From an uncultured Elioraea sp. (GTDB lineage Bacteria > Pseudomonadota > Alphaproteobacteria > Acetobacterales > Acetobacteraceae): 51,404 nt of DNA. The DNA lies in NCBI GenBank assembly GCA_938010425.1, contig CALLUO010000048.1, positions 1 to 51,404 on the forward strand, read 5' to 3'. This document shows positions 46,040 through 51,404 of the stretch, one piece after another. The notes below the pieces were generated by a model that worked only from the letters and a program-made list of their open reading frames with translations, was not told the origin of the DNA and made no database searches. Both the position numbers and the translations under genes were made by a program. Numbering within the stretch: position 1 is the first letter of the stretch; the number at the start of each line of letters is the position of its first letter.

Positions 46040-49000
46040 TCAGCCTGGCACGGGGTTGGCGGCGAATACCATTCCGCTGCGTACCACAATCCGCCCCTCG
46101 GCTGCCAGACGGGCGCGTTGGGCGGAGACAGCAGCGCGTGCATCCTCGCCAACGCCGAGCAGCCTCAGCGCTGCCGTGTCCAGGGCTTCGGGTGTGACAC
46201 CGCCCTCCGCCAATTCCAGCGCAGCGCATAAGGCGGCCCGGATCTCCTCAGGCGGAAGCCAGGCTGGCTGCCGCCATCGCGGAGGCAAGGCGCTGCGATT
46301 TCGCACCACCACGGGGCTGCCTATGGCTCGCCAGAACGGGGGTTCCGCAATAAGCCCTTCCAGTTCGGCGCCGAGGCGCAAGGCCTGCTCAAGTGCCGCC
46401 CGCGTTGTCGCGCTTGCTCCTGCTAAGCCCCAAAGTTCGAGCGCGCGTGCGATAACGGCCTCGGTGTGGATCGGCCCTTCAGCGCGCACGATGTCGGCGA
46501 TAATGCGCGTAAGCCGCGCGAAGCCCAGCGCCTCAGGCGGCGTTTCCCTCGGCACCGCGATCGCCGCGGGCTCGTAGCTGCGCGAGACTGATGTGACCAG
46601 GGGAAATTTGCCAGCCGAAGCAGCGGGCGCGCTTTCGCTCATGTCAATCCCAGCGAGGGAGGCAAGACGCTGTGCCTCCACCTCGGGCCGCACGAGCCAA
46701 TCCGCCGCCCAGGAACGAGCAAGCTGCCAGCCCATCATGCCGAGTGCTGCCTCCTGCAGCCGGTCGCGATCGCGCGCCGACCGGGCAGAGGCGTAGAACT
46801 CGCCATCTGTCAGGATACCGAGACTATACCCTTCGCCGGAACGATCGCGTACAGCAACGTCGATGAACAGGCCGGCAAGCCCCACCCGGCGTTCGACTTC
46901 GAGCCCCAACTTGGCAAGCGCGGTGGCGATCGCGTCCGACAGAGCGTTGTCCTGGTCCTCGCGCTGTGCGGCCGCTGGCTGCATGGTACCGCCCGCGGCA
47001 AAGGCAAGGAACTCCTTCAGCACCGCTACCCCGCGCGCGGAGGAACGCGAGAGGTCGATGTCGTCCGCGGAAAGGCCAGAGAACACCACGCAGCGTTTCT
47101 TCGCTCGCGTAATCAGCACGTTGAGGCGGCGTTCACCCCCTTCCAAGGCAAGCGGGCCGAAGCGCATCGCCACCTTACCATCTGGTCCGCGCGCGTAGCC
47201 GACAGAGATGAACATCACGTCGCGCTCGTCGCCTTGCACGTTCTCCAGGTTCTTGACAAAGAACGGCTCGTGCGGATGGGAGGAGAAGAAAGCCTCCGCT
47301 TCGGGGCTTTGGCGTCGCAGCGCGTCGAGCGCGTCGAGGATCGCATCCCGCTGGCGCACGCTGAAGGCGGCGACACCGAGCGTCTCTTGCGGCCGTTCGC
47401 GTGCATGCGCCAGCACCGCCTCCGCCACCGCGCGAGCCTCGATCGCGTTCGTTCCGGACCCGCCGCTGTCGAAGGTGCCCTCCACCCGTACAAGCGACAG
47501 CCCAAGATCTCCGGAACGCGGCTTCGGCGAGGGGATGACGAGCAGCCGGTTCTCGTAGAACGCGCGATTGGACACCGCGATCAGGCTCTCGTGGCGGCTG
47601 CGGTAATGCCAACGCAGCATCTGGCTGGGGAAGCCGCGCGCGGCGCAGAGCGAGAGGATGCTCTCGACATCGCGAGTGGCGACCATATCGTCCTCGGCCG
47701 GTATGCGCTCTTCCTCGTCTGAGGTCATGCGGGCGAAAAAGCGCGTAGGCGGCAGTTGGCGATCGTCGCCGACAACCACAATCTGGCGCGCGCGTGCGAT
47801 CGCGCCGATCGCGTCCACCGGTTCGATCTGGCTCGCCTCGTCGATCACCAGGAGGTCAAACGCGATCGCCGCCGGGTCAAGCAAAGCCGCGACCGAGAGC
47901 GGGCTCATCATGAACACGGGCTTGATCTGCTGCACGAGCCGTCCCGCGCGGGAGAGCAGGGTGCGCACCGGCAAATGTCCGCGCTTCTTCGCGATTTCCC
48001 CGCGTAGCACCGTCATTTCGCGGATGAAGTCGGGCCCTTCGGCGATGCGCAGTCGCGCGGCGTGGGCGGCGGCGGCCTCGGCACGAGCAAGGCCGATGCG
48101 CGCGATGTCCGCCGCGCGGAACTCCTCGATCAGGCGAGTGAACGCGGGCCCATCGAAAGCAGCAAGGGCTGGGTTGGCGCGCATCGCCGCGGCAAGTAGC
48201 GACTCGGCAATAGCGTAACGAACGGCGACGGGAGCCTCGTCTGGTTGGAGCGATCCGTCGGCGAGACGATCCGCCACCGCAGTGAGCCCGGCGTCGCGCG
48301 CCTCGCTGGCGAGGCGCGCCCAGGTGAGCCACTCCGGCAGGGTGGCGACAGACCCTGCCCAAAGTGCCAGTCTTTCCAGAACCCTGCTGAGTGGCGGGTC
48401 GTCCCCTCCGAAGGCCGCGCGGGGGTCGACCGCGAGATCGACGAGGAGGGGATCGAGCGTGGCCCGCACGCCATCCAAGGCGGTGGCGAGAGCGCTTTCC
48501 CGCGTGGGATCGGGCGTTGTCGTCGCTGCCGCCGGATTGTTGGCGAGCAGTGCTTGGCCTTCAAGGATCGCATCAAGAATGGGCAGCGGGTCGGCGGGCG
48601 GAGAGCCGGTGAAGCACGCCGCCACCGTTGCGCGAGCAGACCGATAGGACGGGGCGAGGGAACGCAAAAGCCCCGTACCTTTCGCCAGTTCCGCCCGAGC
48701 TTCGGCGAGGCCAGGCATCGTCCAGGCGGTCTCGCGCACGGCCGGAGCGCGTGCCTTAAGAGCGGCGAAGCGTGCCGCGGCGCGAAGGTCGGCCAGGATG
48801 GCTTCCGCCCCGCGTCGTGTTGCCTCTGGTCCGACAAGGCCGCCGAGCGCGCCGATGGCCTCGATCGCAGCAACGATCCGCCCCGCCAGTCGGTCGAGCT
48901 CCGTCGGCGGCAGGGCGGACGCACACACGCCGCGCCAAACGCTGGTGGCAGGTGTCGCTAAGCGCGCGGCTTCGGCCAACTCGCCCGTCAGACGCATCAC

Positions 49001-50419
49001 GTCGCGTAGGCGCTCCGCCGTATAGCCCGCAACCTCGAGTTTGAAGGAGGGCGGGGCAACACCGGCCTGCTTCAGCCGTGCCACCTCGCCGATCGCACGA
49101 AACGCTGTCCAGCCCGTCTCTCCGATTGGCGCGTGCATGGCGGCAGCATGGCGATTGAGCCGGCCGCGCAGCGCGCCGAGCTCGCGGACGACCGCGGCTC
49201 GATCGGGCGGCTTCGCCCGCGGAGCCTTCAGGGTTGCGTCGAGTTCCGCCACCAGCGCGCGACGGCCCATACCCTCGCTATGCAGGGCGAGACAGGCCGC
49301 ACCAAGCCCGACAGAGGCAAGCCGCCGCTGCACCACCTCGAGGGCGGCGAGCTTCTCGGCAACGAACAGCACAGTTTTTCCATCGAGCACGGCTTGCGCG
49401 ATCACGTTCGTGATCACCTGGCTTTTCCCCGTTCCTGGCGGGCCCTGGATGACCAGCGAGCTGCCACGACGCACCGCTTCTGCTGCAAGCGTCTGGCTGC
49501 CATCCGAATCGAGCACGAAATCAAGCCGCTCGACGGGGATCAGCGCGTCGATGTCCGCATCGTCCGGAAAGGTTTCGCTTGGTGGCGGCGGGTCAGCGCC
49601 GAGAAGGGCGCGCACGAGCGGGTGGCGCGCGATTTCCTCCCGCTCAAGATCCTTGAACATCAGGAATTTGGCAAAGGAAAAGAGGCCCAAGGCGATCGCG
49701 TCGCGCGCGACGGTGAAGCCGCGCTGCGCCACCACATCCGCAACCTGGTCAAACCAGCCCGCGATGGCGCTCCAGCCCTCGGCCCCGAAATCGGGCGCCT
49801 CCGGCAGGGTCAGCTTGAACTGAGCGGCGAGAAAGGCAGCCAGTGTGAGGTTGGCGGCGATTTCGCCGCCATCCCAGCTGAGATGGAAGGCATCGCGCGC
49901 CGTCCGTCGCGAGAGCCGGCACGGCACAAGCACGAGGGGCGCATATCGGACCTTCGCGCCGTTGCCGTCATCCCGCCACCCGAGCTGGCCCAAGCCGAGG
50001 AAGAGGATGTTGATCCCCTGTTCGTCGATAAAGCTCCTCGAGTCGCGCTCAAGCCGCGTCAGTGTGCGAGCGAGCACGGCGGGGGAGAGGCCAGCGGAGA
50101 GGATCTGGTCCTCGGGGTCGGGGACGCTCGGGGCACCTGGGGCGGCGATGGCACGGCGACGGCCGCCGGCAGAGGTTGGTTTCGCCTCGCGCTTGCGAGC
50201 AGTTGCTTGCTCTTCGCCGTCGTTCTCGGCCGCCGCCAGTCCCATGGGCTTGCCCTCGCCGACAAGGCGAGCGAACACGGTTTCCGCACGCTCGCCAACG
50301 ATCGGCACCACGCCTGCGCTGCGACCGGGCTCCGGCAGCGACAGCAGGCGATTGCGCAGGGAGAAGTCGAGAAGGTCGCGCTGCGCGCGCTGCAAAGCAG
50401 CCAAAACCGGATCGTTCAT
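46040..50419 (-). CDS. DUF4011 / superfamily-1 helicase / nuclease-like / DUF3320 protein
   Basis: 1459 residues. N-terminal DUF4011 (RAQRDLLDFSLRNRLLSL; LFLGLGQLGWRDD). Helicase core: Walker A GPPGTGKSQVITN (Lys332), LFVAEKLAALEVVQRRL, Walker B LLVIDEASQIEPVDA (Asp860-Glu861), GDDRQLPPTRFF (motif III), LRWHYRSRHESLIA (motif IV region), VQGDERDVMFISVGYA (motif V) and RRLNVLITRAKKRCVVF (motif VI). A PD-(D/E)XK-like region near residues 1165-1250 has LFIDVAVRD (Asp1187) but GILTDGEFYASARSARDRDR where I recall GIExDGxxYHSA. DUF3320 ends the protein (FARLTRIIADIVRAEGPIHT). Related proteins occur in phage-defence loci (Hhe-like architecture) and as single genes. It is monocistronic here, and its role in this genome is not established. 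Confidence 0.88.
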   Translation of the reverse strand: MNDPVLAALQRAQRDLLDFSLRNRLLSLPEPGRSAGVVPIVGERAETVFARLVGEGKPMGLAAAENDGEEQATARKREAKPTSAGGRRRAIAAPGAPSVPDPEDQILSAGLSPAVLARTLTRLERDSRSFIDEQGINILFLGLGQLGWRDDGNGAKVRYAPLVLVPCRLSRRTARDAFHLSWDGGEIAANLTLAAFLAAQFKLTLPEAPDFGAEGWSAIAGWFDQVADVVAQRGFTVARDAIALGLFSFAKFLMFKDLEREEIARHPLVRALLGADPPPPSETFPDDADIDALIPVERLDFVLDSDGSQTLAAEAVRRGSSLVIQGPPGTGKSQVITNVIAQAVLDGKTVLFVAEKLAALEVVQRRLASVGLGAACLALHSEGMGRRALVAELDATLKAPRAKPPDRAAVVRELGALRGRLNRHAAAMHAPIGETGWTAFRAIGEVARLKQAGVAPPSFKLEVAGYTAERLRDVMRLTGELAEAARLATPATSVWRGVCASALPPTELDRLAGRIVAAIEAIGALGGLVGPEATRRGAEAILADLRAAARFAALKARAPAVRETAWTMPGLAEARAELAKGTGLLRSLAPSYRSARATVAACFTGSPPADPLPILDAILEGQALLANNPAAATTTPDPTRESALATALDGVRATLDPLLVDLAVDPRAAFGGDDPPLSRVLERLALWAGSVATLPEWLTWARLASEARDAGLTAVADRLADGSLQPDEAPVAVRYAIAESLLAAAMRANPALAAFDGPAFTRLIEEFRAADIARIGLARAEAAAAHAARLRIAEGPDFIREMTVLRGEIAKKRGHLPVRTLLSRAGRLVQQIKPVFMMSPLSVAALLDPAAIAFDLLVIDEASQIEPVDAIGAIARARQIVVVGDDRQLPPTRFFARMTSDEEERIPAEDDMVATRDVESILSLCAARGFPSQMLRWHYRSRHESLIAVSNRAFYENRLLVIPSPKPRSGDLGLSLVRVEGTFDSGGSGTNAIEARAVAEAVLAHARERPQETLGVAAFSVRQRDAILDALDALRRQSPEAEAFFSSHPHEPFFVKNLENVQGDERDVMFISVGYARGPDGKVAMRFGPLALEGGERRLNVLITRAKKRCVVFSGLSADDIDLSRSSARGVAVLKEFLAFAAGGTMQPAAAQREDQDNALSDAIATALAKLGLEVERRVGLAGLFIDVAVRDRSGEGYSLGILTDGEFYASARSARDRDRLQEAALGMMGWQLARSWAADWLVRPEVEAQRLASLAGIDMSESAPAASAGKFPLVTSVSRSYEPAAIAVPRETPPEALGFARLTRIIADIVRAEGPIHTEAVIARALELWGLAGASATTRAALEQALRLGAELEGLIAEPPFWRAIGSPVVVRNRSALPPRWRQPAWLPPEEIRAALCAALELAEGGVTPEALDTAALRLLGVGEDARAAVSAQRARLAAEGRIVVRSGMVFAANPVPG

Positions 50420-50550
50420 GCTGGGTTCCTGCAGTTCACCAGCGCAAGATTAGCCGTTTCGCGGCTCGGGCGCTTGACGGTGCCGCGACGAGGGGCGTTG
50501 ACTTTCGGGTACGACGCTGCAGGCGTCGAACGATCAGGGAGACGTCCGCC

Positions 50551-51404
50551 ATGCTCACACGCCGCTCGCTCGGTCGCGCTGCCGTCTTTGGAGGCGCTGC
50601 CGCCCTCGCTCGCCCAGCCCTCGCTCAGGCCTATCCTGTGCGGCCGGTGCAGTTTATCGTGCCGTGGGGTGCTGGTGGCGGCACCGATTACCACGCGCGC
50701 ACCATTGCCGCCTTGATGGAGCGCGAGCTTGGTCAGCCTGTGAACGTGGTCAACCGCACGGGCGGCTCCGGCGTGGTCGGGCACAGCGCAATCGCCGAGG
50801 CAGCGCCAGACGGCTATACAATCGGCGCTGTCACGGTTGAGATCGGCATGATGCACTGGCAGGGGCTCACCCGCCTCACCTGGCGCGACTACACGCCGAT
50901 CGCCATGATGAACCTGGTGCCGGCCGGCGTTCAGGTCGCGGCCGACAGCCCGTGGCGGACGCTGAAGGACATGATCGACGCCATCCGCGCCAACCCAGGC
51001 CGCTACAAGTCCTCGGGCACCGGGCAAGGCGGCATCTGGCATCTCGCGATCGCGGGGCTGTTGCAGTCGGTCGGGCTGCCGCCCAATGCCGCGCCCTGGG
51101 TTCCCTCAGACGGTGCCGCTTCTGGCCTGCGCGAGTTGGTGGCCGGCGGCGTGCACATCGTGCCTTGCGGCATTGCCGAAGCGGCCCCTCTGATGCGCGC
51201 AGGCCGTGTGCGTTCCCTCGCGGTCATGGCGCCGCAGCGTCTGCCCGCTTTCCCCGACGTTCCGACAGTGAAGGAGGCGATCGGCTCTGATTGGACTCTC
51301 GCCTCCTACCTGTCGATCATGGGGCCGAAGGGCTTGCCCTCGCTGATTGCGCGACGCTTGGAGGAGGCCGCCCTGAAAGCGATGGCGACCGAACAGTGGA
51401 AGGC
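50551..51404 (+). CDS. Bug-type tripartite tricarboxylate transporter binding protein (cut by window end)
   Basis: The first 284 codons of an exported receptor of the TctC/Bug family. Signal MLTRRSLGRAAVFGGAAALA with a twin-Arg, cleavage near ALAQA. The mature part has YPVRPVQFIVPWGAGGGTDY, VVNRTGGSGVVGHSAIAEAA, PDGYTIGAVTVEIG, PGRYKSSGTGQGGIWHLA and MAPQRLPAFPDVPTVKEAIG, all in family order. Only the last few dozen residues are outside the window. Ligands in this family are small carboxylates and aromatics; none can be assigned. Partner tctA/tctB genes are not seen and may lie beyond the edge. Divergent from the helicase across a 131-nt gap. Confidence 0.92.
   Translation, partial: MLTRRSLGRAAVFGGAAALARPALAQAYPVRPVQFIVPWGAGGGTDYHARTIAALMERELGQPVNVVNRTGGSGVVGHSAIAEAAPDGYTIGAVTVEIGMMHWQGLTRLTWRDYTPIAMMNLVPAGVQVAADSPWRTLKDMIDAIRANPGRYKSSGTGQGGIWHLAIAGLLQSVGLPPNAAPWVPSDGAASGLRELVAGGVHIVPCGIAEAAPLMRAGRVRSLAVMAPQRLPAFPDVPTVKEAIGSDWTLASYLSIMGPKGLPSLIARRLEEAALKAMATEQWK

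Noticed and set aside
49133-50716. A 527-codon plus-strand frame opposite the helicase
   Set aside because: The helicase motifs are on the minus strand; this frame also runs through the start of the Bug-type gene.

Overview
The window is GC-rich and gene-dense. Translational overlaps (ATGA, GTGA) and GTG starts are common, and the gene content is that of an alphaproteobacterium, most likely from the Acetobacteraceae or Rhodospirillales: dnaQ-coaE-aroE overlapping, argD-argF-hslO overlapping, Coq7 for ubiquinone, TRAP and Bug-type transport. I saw no rRNA, tRNA, transposase, phage gene or CRISPR array. The family assignment is inferred from gene content and was not tested by search.

Layout. 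(1) 1-2445, minus: the first 815 codons of a compact type II-C-like Cas9, cut by the window edge. A 257-nt gap rich in nested inverted repeats (2446-2702) separates it from argG. (2) 2703-13834: housekeeping genes. These are argG, a secreted hydrolase, dnaQ-coaE-aroE, a soluble CZB chemoreceptor, argD-argF-hslO, a lipoprotein whose start lies in a 32-bp tandem repeat, and recR. (3) 13842-18042: a decayed nucleoside transporter, purH, and a MarR regulator overlapping a ferredoxin-NADP reductase. (4) 18285-22286: a complete TRAP transporter (dctPQM) followed by a hydratase-like gene. (5) 22291-28022: a DUF4212/sodium-solute symporter operon with three small membrane proteins, divergent from a two-gene unit with a CBS-DUF294 protein. 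(6) 28040-33307: a wrecked PAS/histidine kinase/receiver gene, DoxX, GST, dsbB-coq7, a VOC protein and a PEP-CTERM esterase-like protein. (7) 33364-37007: a cyanate uptake and degradation operon (ABC transporter plus cyanase). (8) 37384-43904: a badly eroded alpha-2-macroglobulin gene fused by deletion to an eroded penicillin-binding protein 1C gene. (9) 43908-46024: trkH-trkA potassium uptake. (10) 46040-50419: a 1459-residue DUF4011/superfamily-1 helicase/DUF3320 protein. (11) 50551 to the end: a Bug-type solute-binding protein, cut by the window edge.

Themes. Four large genes are decaying (nupC-like, PAS-HK-REC, alpha-2-macroglobulin, pbpC) beside intact neighbours, which suggests loss of function at these loci rather than poor sequence. 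The items most worth following are the Cas9 with its structured upstream gap, the giant helicase whose nuclease-like domain appears to lack catalytic residues, the symporter/DUF294 module with its repeat-rich divergent control region, and the joint loss of the alpha-2-macroglobulin/PBP1C pair.
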